Below are positions 46,086 through 58,000 of a stretch of 64,000 nucleotides of DNA, in pieces (within the stretch, counting starts at the first letter, position 1; every line of letters begins with the position of its first letter). Under the pieces are notes generated by a model. The model worked only from the letters and a program-made list of their open reading frames with translations, did not search any database and had not been told where the DNA came from. The translations under genes were made by a program, and so were the position numbers. Origin of the DNA: Phytoseiulus persimilis (taxonomy: Eukaryota; Arthropoda; Arachnida; Mesostigmata; Phytoseiidae); NCBI GenBank assembly GCA_037576195.1, contig CM075102.1:3534001-3598000 (forward strand). The letters are read 5' to 3'.

Positions 46086-47858
46086 AGTGAGTGCTAATTG
46101 CGTCGCGGCTCCTCCCGGAGGAAATCTTCGTTGACAGCCAGATGTCCTTGGCACGCACGCGATAAATACGTTGGAGGCTGCGACGAGATGCAGGACTCTA
46201 GCGAGGAGTGCAGCTCCAGCGTAGCTCCAACTGTGGTGTATGAAGAGCGTGTAGACAGACGGCCCCTGACCGTGTCAGTCTGGTCAGGGAGAGGTTTGCT
46301 TGCGCTCCGAATATAGAAACACTGGCCCGCGGCGAGCGGGTGGAAGATAACTCTCAAATCATTGCCACTGGTCGTCATCTTATCCGGACGAGCGAGCTAC
46401 GGGGGGCAACTCGATCGAGCCGTGGCCTTCCCGACCCACGCCCGGCCCGCTTCGTCGACTGCCTGGCTGACTGACTGACTGAGCGAACGAAACCGGACCA
46501 CGTCAAGAGGAATATTCGCGGCACGCTCGAGTGCATTTTCCCTCAAGGCAACGAACAGTATTCAGACCGGGCGCTCGCTCATTCGCATCTGCGAGTGAGG
46601 AAATTAACGTTCAAGTGGGCGGGCGATGGTCGCTCCTACGTTCGGTCGAGTACGCGGTGGATTGACCGGTTGCAGAACATCCCGAGATACCCGCGAAACC
46701 GACTATCCAGATTCGCGCTATGTAAAATCGAACAACAGAGCTAGCCCTCGTGTTTGCTTGGGCAATCGAAGCTTCGAATCCGAGTCAACATCACGTGATA
46801 TTACGACCCCCATTTTCTGTTCTTCAGGGGCGACGCGTACTCCGGAAAGTGAAGTTTCGGGAGGAAAAATTGGGAAGAGCGAAAATCGCGGCTGAGCCAG
46901 GCAAACTTCCGCTTTTGTAATTGGGTGATGAAAGAATTGGGACTCATGAAAAGATTGGCGATTGGTGGAGCAGCCGAATCGTTAAGGAGTTCGTCGACCA
47001 ACGAATCGAAGCTTCCTGAAGGGAAAACGAACAATGCTTCGTCATCTAAAAAGGATTTGGCGCCCAGCCCGGCGGCAGAAGCATTCCGTTCTTTGCAGTC
47101 TCGGACTGAAGACTCCATCACCATCATCGTTGCGTCGGAAGTCTTCCATCCAGGAACCGGAAGAGCGCCGATGAATTTTGAAGAACGTCATCACCGCTCT
47201 CGGGCTCGTTTTTTCACGCGTTGCTCATTCTTTCCTCACTCCCGCTTTCACTGCTAGTAAGCCTCAGAGGTTCGCCGGGAGATTTTGGCTTCACTGGAGC
47301 CGAGACGAATTCCCATTCTTGTTCTCCATTATGCTTCATGCTCCAGATCCGCTTGGATGAGCGAGATCGAAACGAAAGGATCTCACGCGGTAGTTGTAGG
47401 CTTACCCAGTCAGGTTCATCCTCTCTGGAATCTCCATTCTGGACCTGAGGGTTTTTCATGAGGTTTTTCAGAAAATATCCATCACCCCAGACCGTCTGCC
47501 TCAATTTTTCCTCTCCCGACGAATTCGTGCGGAGATGCTCGAAACTGTTGAGGGAGGAGCCTCGGAAGCCATTCGGCTCGAATGGATCGGAGAGGAGAAT
47601 TATTATTATTATCGATGGCAGATGATTCATTCTTTCGGTTCAAGTAGCTCATAACATATCACTGCGCCTTTTGATGGCGGTGGGGTCCATCGAGCAGAAG
47701 GATACGGTCATCACGGAGTCCGGAAATGGGCTTCACTCGAGGCTGAAAGAGTTATCGTGTACTACAAGACTTTCCCTGGGTCTGTAACGACCCCAACAAA
47801 CGACTATTCCGTTCTGAGCGCTCTCGAGATGCTCAATCCCTGAGATGGTGACTTTCTT
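46086..47858. other. No assignable gene
   Basis: A short GACT repeat near 46465 and a TTA repeat near 47600. Two overlapping frames at 46801-47257 look protein-like on opposite strands (plus: KELGLMKRLAIGG; minus: LFVFPSGSFDSLVDELL) and cannot be separated without comparison data. Confidence 0.45.
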
Positions 47859-48060
47859 ATTCAGAAATTAATTTTCGAGTCGGAAATTCGAGTATTTCGA
47901 ATTTTCTGCTACGCCTCAGATGTTTCGGCCTTTAGTCAACGGGTGCATCCGATTCGATGTCTGACCGGGAAATTAGTTCTCGAATCGGAAAAGAATTTCC
48001 GAATCGGGAGTTCATTTTAAAGTCGGAAATTAGTCGGAATTTTCGAGACTCGAAAATTCA
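47859..48060. repeat. CGGAAATT-rich, partly palindromic AT-rich patch
   Basis: GTCGGAAATT occurs at about 47879 and 48023, with related GTCGGAATTTTCGAG, TTCGAATTTT and CGAATCGG words on both strands. The segment 47981-48006 (CGAATCGGAAA, AGAA, TTTCCGAATCG) is nearly self-complementary. It looks like diverged copies of a short unit in both orientations. Confidence 0.55.
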
Positions 48061-50010
48061 TGTCCACATCTAACTCATCGGGCTAGGCGGACCAGATCCG
48101 TCCTCGATGAATTCCTCATACGCCAGAGACGAAGCCCTTGATATTTTCTCCCTCTCCCCCAATGTCTTCTGACCTCCCTATCCCGCCCTGTTTTCCGTTT
48201 GTATGAGGGGTTGATTCCTGAGAAACTACTGACGGAAAGGAGCACCGTCACGGCTCCGAGCCTGTCCGCAAAACTTGGAGAGAACGAAGTTCGAGCCCGA
48301 GGAAGCTCCGACTGGATCCGAGCGACGTAGACTCAAGTCCATCGCGAGTCTGCGCTCCGCATGGTGGAAGGTCTGCGCGAGGTCATGACTCATGACATGC
48401 GTGTGAATTTGATCAACGACCAGAAGGACGTGCTGAGGTTCAAGGTCCAAATTATATCAACTTCGTGGAATACGTCGAGCCTCGGGACGGTGTTGACAGC
48501 AGCTGCTGGCGAACGTACGGAACAGAAAACTGAGGAACAGACTGGCGCGGACCTAACTCGATTCGGTCCGCAACCCTCCGCCGTATCCCCTCGAGAATGA
48601 GCCAAGTAGAGGCAATGGATGTCGGGACCATGCACGTCCCCTCGGTGCTCCCACCGAGCGAGCTGGATTTGTGCTCGCTTTCTGATGGCCCCGCAACGGT
48701 TCTGCGGGTCAGCGTGATACCGGAAATTCTCCATGAGGGGGAGCGCAGGACCTGAATTCAGTCCGATCCGATTCCGTTACTCTTGGGGTCAGCCGCGCGC
48801 GGAATGGTTTGGAACACAGCGAGTTCCCTTTATCGTTTCCGCTCCCAAACCTCGAACATTCCCTCAACGTCTGGACGTAGATGGTTTCCGGACCTGTTTC
48901 TAGCGCTTACGTCGAGAGCGCCCACATCCACTTGTACCTATTCAAAAGCAGCTCCTCGCAGAGCGAGAACCGTGCAACGTGCTCATGCTCGAGCCCGAGC
49001 TCGCCGTGCCTGCGGCCGGGGCTGTGGCTATCAAAATTTGATCAGCAAGGACACTCGTGTCGGCACGTCAAGCACTAAAAAGTTCGGGTGGATGGGCGAG
49101 CGGTGAGCGTTTACCGCCCTCCCCCGTCCAGCAGTGTCCCTCGATGATGATGATTTCGTCCCTGCTGCCGATCATGATGATGGCGATAATCAAGCCGCTG
49201 CCGTTCCGACGCGCCACGTCCGGGCCGCGTTTCCAAAAACGCGGCAAAGTTTACGGCTCGCTTTGCTGTGCGCATCTCTGTATGCTCCGGTAGTTTACCG
49301 AGAGCGCGTATTTTATTGAGTTCAGTCTCTCCGCAACAATCAAGATGGACGTTATCTCCCTCCTCTCTCATTTTTCTTCTCGCCGTTTTGACTCTATCTC
49401 TCTCTCTCCCAAGCTTGTCTTGGGGCTCTTGGTTGTCCACAGCTGTTCAGCAAAGCCAGACCTGCATGGGATCCTCGGATCACGAAACCACTGTAGAACC
49501 GATGTGGGCGAAACACCGCTCACGAAGGAACTTCACAAAAAAACCTTCCTGGAAGGGGCGCCTCATTGCTGCCCGAGAACCAACCGGAAAGAATGACGTC
49601 AGAGGTTGTATGGGTTCACGGTGTTGAAACCCGCACCCTTGGCGCCGTCTACGGCGGAAAATCGGCAAACAAAAATTTTGACCCCCTCCCATACGAGCCT
49701 TGGGCTATGAAACGTAGAAGGAAATCCGTCTGTCAGGAGCACGTTCCTCCTCCGCGGAGTCGTCACTTCCGCGCCGTCCCTATTCGACCACATCACGGGA
49801 AACGCAGTGCTACGCGTCGAGATATGGGAATTTCTCGAACAAACCCCGCGATGATTATTCCTCCAACGGGGAACACGGATTCGGAACGCACTTATTTGAG
49901 TCACAATTGATTGCTCGAAACTTCAGATTATGAGCGGATTCGCCGCGAGATCCGATGTGAGTGGTCATTGACGTGCAGTTCGCTTGCTCACTGCTCGTTC
50001 ATTTCGATAA
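48061..50010. other. No assignable gene
   Basis: Overlapping short frames at 48226-48734 and 49566-49910 on both strands; none has a recognisable motif. Nothing else is supported. Confidence 0.5.
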
Positions 50011-50168
50011 GTAGGGATCGGATCCGCGGGAGAATTTCGGAGGAGGGATCCCAATCATGTCTCCGTAAGTGATGACATCGAAATCCGATCTGTTTGTTTC
50101 TGTCACAGGGAGAACAGGACAACGACGACGACGAACATGTAGAAGCGGAGCTCGGGGCAAAAGAGTGA
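50011..50168 (+). CDS. Candidate last two exons with a 44-nt intron
   Basis: An open stretch 50011-50064 ends at a consensus donor (TCTCC then GTAAGT). A strong acceptor (TGTTTGTTTCTGTCACAG) follows 44 bases later, and exon 50109-50168 continues in frame as an acidic tail (GEQDNDDDEHVEAELGAKE) with a TGA. The splice signals are the best pair in the window, but the intron is very short and the first exon has only 18 codons after a TAA. The minus strand over the same bases also reads sensibly (ITYGDMIGIPPPKFS). The following 200 bases are purine-rich. Confidence 0.22.
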
Positions 50169-53100
50169 TGCGAGACGGCACCGGAGGAGACTGCGAGGAA
50201 AAGGGTCGGACGGTCGCCAGGAAGCGAGAAGACAAGACGAAGAGAGTGAGACACATGAAAGGGGGGGATGAGCCGATCTTCCAGGAGAAGCCCGACGAGG
50301 AGGGAGAAGAAAGGGACCATGAGAGAAATGCAGATCAGGAGAACGAGGGCCATCACTCAGCGATCAGGGCGTGCTGCGCATCCTGAACGAGTCGAGATTC
50401 AAAGTATCGGGCCAGGAGAAGGGGTCCCCAAGGCTCTAATCGGAGTCCGATACGTCGGGATCTTCCTCATTGAATTCCGAGTCAACGAGGGACGACCGAA
50501 CGAGAACCAGCAGTCGACACATGTCCTTCTGATATTGCTCCATCCACGACGGCATAGAACTAGCGATCTCGACCCACAACCCAAATCCAGCACCTCTCGT
50601 TCTACAGAATCTTCGAAGGGTTTTTCACCCTCATATGGGATGTGCCTCACGCGAACAGGTGTGTTGGCTGTGTCGATGTGAATCCGGAAGCGCTCTTCCT
50701 CGAATCCGGGTCCGAATCGAGAGACGAACTGGATCAAGCTGATTGTGGAGTAGGACGAATCGGCTCAGGAAAACCTGGAATGCTCGAAGTCCGCCACAAC
50801 CAGGATGTCCATCCAACGCGTCCATCCAAAGAAATCAACAAGGAGAGCCCCGAAATAGTGGAGTTGACAGGCATCGTGATGGCTGGCGCGGTCAACCGAC
50901 CCGAATCTCGACACACGAGTAGGAACGATTCCACGCGAGTCATTTGGAAAATGCTCCCTGCGAACGTTGAACACTGATTATCGGAAAAGTGAACAGAAAT
51001 AGGAGGAGAAAGCAAGTGGTGTACACACTGTTTGGATGACGGCCTCCGCCTCGCAACCGCAGAACGCCAGTGACGCCATGAGTTCGGTTGCCGGAAGCTG
51101 TGATTACCTTCGAGTAGTTCAAGTGACAGCATCTCGACACACCAGGGACCCGCTCGACTCGGGTTGCGCATAAAAATGCTGAAGAGAACGGATCTTCACT
51201 TCAACTAGCGACTGAAGGACTCCGCTCACTTTCGCGGAGTCATCATTCACACGTATTTTGATGCGATCTCGAAGTGAATAGTGGAATTCCCTTTCCCCCC
51301 CCCCCCTCCTCGAAAAGAGTGATCCTTGTCATTTTGTTCAGAAACTCGTCATATCGCGGTCTCAGAAGAACACACCGACTCCTAACTTTCTCGATCAGGC
51401 CCCGCTCGTCGCCCTAACCCCGTGGGACGGAGTCGTCTCGCAAGAGTCGTCTTGCTCCTCGTTTTCGTCGTGTACTCGTTGTTCTTCGTCCTTTTCGTTT
51501 TCTTGTCCTCGCGCCGCCGTTGTAAAGCGCTTCATTCATCGTACTGACAGGTCTGCTGTCACCGTTTGTCTCGTAATAGACTTGCCCGGCTGCCAGCCAC
51601 CCCAGTCCCGGCGAGATAAGCCGTTGCATAAGAATAGGGCATATCTGTCCGTACGCCGCTCGGTCGTCTTTTGCTCCATCTTCACATGTTCACATCCTCT
51701 GCGTGAGGGCAAATGACTCACAAGTCTGCGCTCGCTCGGTGCTCCCATCCACCGTCAAGTTGGAACTCGCGAGAAGGAATCGAAACTGTCAACTGCATCA
51801 TCTCCTTGTTTGCTATCATCGATGAGTCAGACTCCGCCCTCCGGGGCAAACCATTACCGGAAGAAGCACCTCACACAATAAGTGCGAAATTGCCGCCTTA
51901 AAAACTGGCCGCTCTTTTCGAGCGCTTGTTCGAAAGCGATTGAGAGATCCAGCTTCCGATATCCGAGTATCTTCTCCTCGTGGGTATCAGGGGAGCCGCG
52001 GGGAAAACATCCGGAAAGGGAGCTCCCGAGCTCGTTCCCTGTATCCGATGTGATTTCGCCCCGAACTCTGGCGAAATTCGTGGAGATCCGAATCCGTCTC
52101 GACCTAATTCGCGGAACCGAACCCAGCGCCAACCGCGGTCACATCGTCCGAAGTCACTCTGGACTCATCGAGTCACATCCCGTGGCGAGCCTCTATCTAC
52201 TCTCAGCTCTCGCAGGAACCGCCACCTCCATCGACTCTCCGACGCATGTCACCGATTTCGTTTCTGCATTCAGTGATGGAAATCGGGAAATTATCGCGGA
52301 ACCTGTCAGTGAAGGTTCCGATGGGTGTTTTCCTCACCGGGCGAGAGGCAGAAATCGAATGGCTCCTGATTATCGGGCGCGTTCCGCAGAAGATAATAGC
52401 TGATATCAACAACGGCTCCGGTTGTTGAGTCAATCTGGCAATAATTCCGATGTAAAAGGCACCACTGTCAACCGAAGTCGAAAAATTCCAGAGCTCTCGG
52501 AGCACTGCGGCAGGAAATCCTCCGCAAAGAAGATTATCTGCGTCCATGCGATTCCGCGCCACGAGTGGCAGTGAAAGCTTTTTCTCTTTGGAAATCCTTT
52601 TGCGTAGATAGCTGTCCAGGGTTTAGTAAGACTCGTGAGAGGATTTGCAGCGGCGCTTCAAGGCAAAACATGAAAAACGTTTTGTTCAGAAGGAATCTCA
52701 TGCATTAATTCCATATTCGTAACCCAATCGTGATCCGTTTGCTCTTTGGTCAGTGTCACCGAGGCCGGTTCGTGCGTCCGAGTTTCTTCTTCGTGACTTC
52801 GCTCGTCTTCATTTTCCGTTGGCAGAATCCTCATCGGAACCGGTCAAGTTCACAAAGATATCGGTCAGTGTTTTCAGTATTGGTGGCATCAGCCGTTCTA
52901 ACACGAGGGAATCTCCGGGAAACTTGCGTGTGCAAAACTTCGATCGATTTCGACTCCGTTTGGAAAGAGCTCGCAGTTTCGTCGTGGTCAAAGCGTATCG
53001 ACATCATCCGCGATGAAGTACTGATACGCGTGACGGACGCGCAAATGACCAACGTCCCAGATTCTGCTTTCTTCTGATAAAGTTTTCAGAATCCGTCTGA

Positions 53101-54702
53101 TCAGGATACCGCGGTAGTAAACAAATACTCCCGCCTGAATCCATATGTTGACTTTCAGGAAGACAGCAAATACAGTGAATAGTGAATAAGTTCATTGACG
53201 AACTGCGTCGACTTGAGGCGTGGAAGAGAAGCTGTCGTATCATCGAAAATACTCGATAGAGGGCCCTACCGTTGCTGGAGACGTGACAAACGCTCAGAAA
53301 TCTGATATTTCAGTGTCCGATGTCGCCGAGCCGCGAGAGACTCGGAATCGAACCGAGTCGAGCGTAGACGGTTACTACAGAGATTCTTACGGAGTCCCAA
53401 TGATGGGAGCTGAGTGAAAATCATTTTTTCGCGAGAAATTCGACATCCGGTGATTTTAGGGGTCTGGAGATCGGCCCCAGCTTTGACCTCGTCTGAGTCA
53501 GCGGGTCGAGACGAATTTCGAGGAGTTCAGAGATCAGAATGCGCGATTTTGACCAGCATTCATCCTCCCAATGATGTTTTCCATGAGACGAAGGTTGATG
53601 AGCTTCGGCCAGGCAGGAATATAGAAGGTGATACAGCTCGAGCTCTCGTTTAATTCCCCTCATGAGCCGAGGAACTCATGGGAATCGTTCCCAGAGTGAG
53701 AGCGTGAGCTGAGTTGGAGTTTGAAAGACAATTGGGTTTTATTCGTGTTTTTTTGAATTTTTCATTCCCTCCCGACTTCTAGCGTCGGGATGAGACGCGA
53801 ACGAACCACGGAATGGGCGAGTTCGTTCACAATAAGTCTGCGTGGAGAGGAGCTGGACTTGGGGATTCGAGAAAAAATTTAGATGGGCGAGCTCACTTCC
53901 GCTGCACTGGCATCCTTGAATAATACCTCTAAACTCCGCTCGAAATAACGTAAGCCTACGTTGAAATGATACAAGCCGCGGTCCTGGGTGACTGCTCGGC
54001 CAGCCCTTCCTGCCAGTAAAATCCAGGAAACTTGTCAAAACACTTCCATAGTTTTGAACCCAGCTTGACCAGTAGACACGCCCAGCTCGGAGAGAAAAAA
54101 TGCATGCGGAGTGACTCGATGATTCAATCCACCCTCTAGGATATCTGATCGAAGTTCCGAACTTCCATAGCAATCGGTCGCATTCCAACAACGAACGAGG
54201 GCCAAAGTCTGAGTCAGGCGGGCACCGTTTATTCCGCCGCCAAGCCTTCTCATCAGCAATTTTTTATTTATTACGCGTCGAAGAGAACACCCTGGACACC
54301 TGGGTGGCTGCGGAGGAAGTCCGATCGGCAGTCGCTATCGGTGTTTTGTGTGGATATGCGACGGCAGCCGCGTGTTTGCTTTTTGTGAGGACGTGTGTTC
54401 TCGCGACGACTATTTACAGAAGTACTCCGTGACGAAACCGGCTTCACCCAAGAGTCGTCATTGTCGCTCATGCGAAGGCGGCGGCGGCGGTCGTACAGGC
54501 CGTATTTTGTAGCTTGCCCGGCTGGTTGTTGCCGACGGTGGCGGCAAAGTTCCACCGCTCACATCGGATCAGACAAAGCATGCGAGGCAGCGAACTCTCC
54601 GCGGGTGGCCTCGATTTCTCTCCGAGCTCCGAAGGTGACAGCACGGGATCCACGGACAGATCGAGCGGCCAACCAACAGTCAGTCATTGAAACAGTCAGA
54701 GA
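50169..54702. other. No assignable gene
   Basis: A purine-rich stretch to about 50360, C(12) at 51295-51306, and short frames. A perfect hairpin resembling a tRNA T-arm at 53339-53359 has no matching acceptor or D-arm. No gene is supported. Confidence 0.5.
51295..51306. repeat. Homopolymer C(12)
   Basis: Twelve consecutive C on the plus strand in a pyrimidine-rich stretch. Confidence 0.9.
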
Positions 54703-55029
54703 CTACAGAAGCGGCCGGCGCATCCCTGCCCGGCTGACGACGAGGGCGAAGTCTATGGGAGTCTGCGTGGGGTCTTTACCGAGCAGGTGATCGTGATGTC
54801 GTCTGGGTGTCACCAACTGGAATGCCTCTCGGTCTTCGTAAATTTTGAAGCGCGGAGGAAGGCGGACGCAAGAGCCAATGAAGGCTCTATCGGCCTTGCC
54901 GCAGTTGGAGTCGCCACAGAACAAAAGCAAAGGCCTTCCCGCGGAGTTCTGGAAGACTCCCGAACCAGCAATGATGATTCGGCGCGCACGCTCGGTGGCC
55001 GAGGCCGAAATCGGAGCTAGCGAGCGAGT
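54703..55029 (-). mobile_element. Possible LINE-type endonuclease fragment
   Basis: An open minus-strand frame of 108 codons contains RPLLLFCGDSNCGK, resembling the RP-h-h-h-GDFN strand of apurinic-type endonucleases in non-LTR retrotransposons. About 30 residues later FQLVTP and, after 17 more, PIDFALV match the order and spacing of the 'LL-N/TP ... ID-x-x-L' end of that domain. The GDFN motif reads GDSN. No reverse transcriptase was recognised nearby. GDSNCGKA also fits a loose P-loop (GxxxxGK), so a different fold is possible. It is bounded by stops and probably an inactive fragment. Confidence 0.3.
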
Positions 55030-58000
55030 CTAAACTTCCAGAACTGAGGGCAGCGAAAATACTTTGCGAATTATTCGGGCAATCCGCGAGGCGACAACAA
55101 CATCGCCGCACAGAAGATGAACGAACGACGATCCACCCGAAACGAATATAGCGAAAACGCAGCTGGCCTGAGATCCTCCGTCACCGGTTCGCTAACCGTA
55201 ATGCGGAGAAGATTCATGGCGCGAGAAAGCATAGCTTTGATCAAGAAACTCGTCGTTTGGAGGGGAGTGCTCTCTATTTTCCCCAATCCTCGACCTCGAG
55301 ATGAATTACTAATTTCAGGAAGGCAGCATCGAAACGTCCCAGGGGATGGACGCATTTTGACCAGAGGACCCTGCGCGTTCCATCTGTCTCTAGCTCGAAT
55401 TCGTAGTGTCTGAAATCTCTGAAATCTGATGATCGGAAATCCGAGTTTCAAGAAAGTCTCGGCGTTGAACCACATCGAGCTCTCCTTTGTTAGCGAAAAT
55501 CATTCTGAATGCTGTGGCGTTGTTGCGACGGTACCTGGACGATCCGACCTCTATTCAGAAGACCACAATGCACCGAGAGAGACAACAGAACTCCGCGATC
55601 AAACATCTCTCAAAATAATTGAAGCTTTGTCCGTAACCAAAATGAACATCGTTGGCATATGGAGTGCCGGCGGGTGATGCGAGCTCCCCCGATTCCGGTC
55701 AGAGATCGGGTGCGTGTATATTCAGAAAGCAACCCGCATGTGGAATCTGAGCAGCGACTTCAATATTTCCCCTGATTGCATCTGACGAGCGGCGAGCTGC
55801 AGATGGCAAAGTGCATATTCGGATTTTTTTGTCCCGTACACACTCATCCGAGTCAGTTGGTGTGTTGCACTCCAATCGGCGAAAGAGCGACGATAGAATA
55901 TCCCTTCGCTCTGCGTGCGGCTGAATCTCAACGAGATCCAAGCAAGCTCACACGAAATGCTTCCTCCATTGCGACAGACATCCATTGCGTAATTTCGCTC
56001 CGTTTGTCTGTGTCTGCTCTAAGTATTCACGGTAGGCGTGTCTGAAACATATCACCATATCGAATAAAGATGACCCTTGGAGAATTATGGAAATTCGAGA
56101 GTCGAATTCGTGGTTAAACAGAGAAAATTCTGCGATTCCCTGGGACGCCCGAGGTCGAGCGAGCCCCACGGCCGAGCTATCTGAATGATCTGCGCGATGA
56201 GCAGCTTGCGGTCTTTGTACTGTTGGTACAATACTTTTTGTACTCTTCAAGATACATCGGCTCTCCGAGTCGGTCGTCCCGATGTATGCGCATCTTCGCT
56301 GGCTACCAGACAATGATGCGACACAGGAGGCGGACTTTTAGGCTACGCTTCTTCAGGTGACATTTGTTGTCGCGAGGGAGATAATCTGCCGGAGGTGTCA
56401 CACCTTCTGGTCAAACTTGCAAGCGACGCTCTTCGGGGAGCCTTGTCGATGCGTTCGGTAGAACATCTCCTCGGACATCTCCTGAACGATTGCGGAACCA
56501 CTCTGGAATCGGGTAGTTTCCCAGCCGAACGAGAACCCCACCTCGATTCGGAGACGAAGTCCGGCTCCGCCGACCGTGCGATACGCAGAACTCGCCACAG
56601 CTAGACATAAGGTGTGACTAGCGAATAATTGCCGATTGATGCGCCCTGCCGAATCGTTCAGAAGCGCAACAACAGCCGAGGATTTCCCTCCCAGACACCT
56701 GAACGAGCGACTGATCGAATCGACGACCGCATGCCTTTTTAGAGCGACTGGGGGGGTCAGACTATCGTACGCATAGAAGAAGCCGGACAGAACAAATCGA
56801 GATGCCCATTAAATATTCATATTCCGGCAAGACGCGATCATCACAAGCGCGCAAAAACCAAGATGAGCAAAGGACCCATCTGTGATCGATGGTCACACAA
56901 AAGACTTTTGGCAAGCCTAACACGCTCGAAACATCACTCTTGCCATGAATGCGCTCTGTGTAGAAGCTGGAGTTATCGGTGGTTTATCTCCTCACCATTA
57001 CCCACCGTGAGTTTCGTGCTCGAGAAGAAATTCGGGATAAAGCCTCTGAGACTCAGGAAGATATATGTCAACAACCGGGAAAGATGAGAATCGAAAGTTT
57101 GGTAGAGGTACCAAGAAAATCCGACCTGGTCATCGGCTCGATCCACATGCTGAATCAGGAAGCTCTTTCCGGACTTTTCTGCTTGGCGAAGACAAGACAG
57201 AAGCATGCCCAAAGCCATACAGGGAAGTTTCATGAACCGTTGAAGCAATCAAAACGATAATTTGAGGTACTTCGCCTAAAACTCGTTTCTCCACTCATGA
57301 GATCCATCTCCGATCCAAAACATTTTTCTTGATCACGGAAGCGTTCCCCATATTGAGCATCGAGCCGAGAATTCTCCTCGAACTGGTGATTATTGCGCTG
57401 CTATCTTCGAATTTCGGGACATTTGATCGGGACCTCATTCTATATCCTTCGATATAATTCTTCTATACAGTTCTATACTTCTTATCCCCCTACATTACCT
57501 CGGCTCGAGGCACCTTCCGAATGGGGAAGAGATGTGTTGGAGTTCTCTCCAGGAACTGGCAGCTCTTCAATCTGCTCGGGATCGGGCACAATTTTCGAGG
57601 GAGACGGACGTCGACAATCCATCTGATATGCATGCATGTCGGTCGATGCCTCAATCTAAAGATGCCAGCGAAGTGGACCATCGGTCACTTTGGAAACGGG
57701 TTTCGTCTCACAAACGCATGCTCTCCGGACTCGCGGAAAGAACGGGCAACAGTTGTTCCGAGATGGCACCATTCAAACCTCGATTTTCAGGTAACCAGCT
57801 CGTGGTTGGTAAGACGGTGGAAAGCCCTGCGGAACGCTAACCATCGGAATCGCCGAATTCGGTGACGACCTCGGAGCTCGGGAGTTTTCGGTTCCAGCCC
57901 CGACTCACATGAGAACGCCGAACGCGGACCAGGCCGAGCCGTGAAAATATTCGTTCCGATCAGAATCAGCCGAACGTTAATCTGCAACGTTGAGGCTGAG

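Noticed and set aside
46801..47257. Protein-like frames on both strands at the same place
   Set aside because: The two strands compete and neither has flanking splice signals or a known motif.
53339..53359. Hairpin CTCGG-TTCGATT-CCGAG on the minus strand, like a tRNA T-arm
   Set aside because: No complementary acceptor stem, D-arm or anticodon arm in the neighbouring 80 bases.
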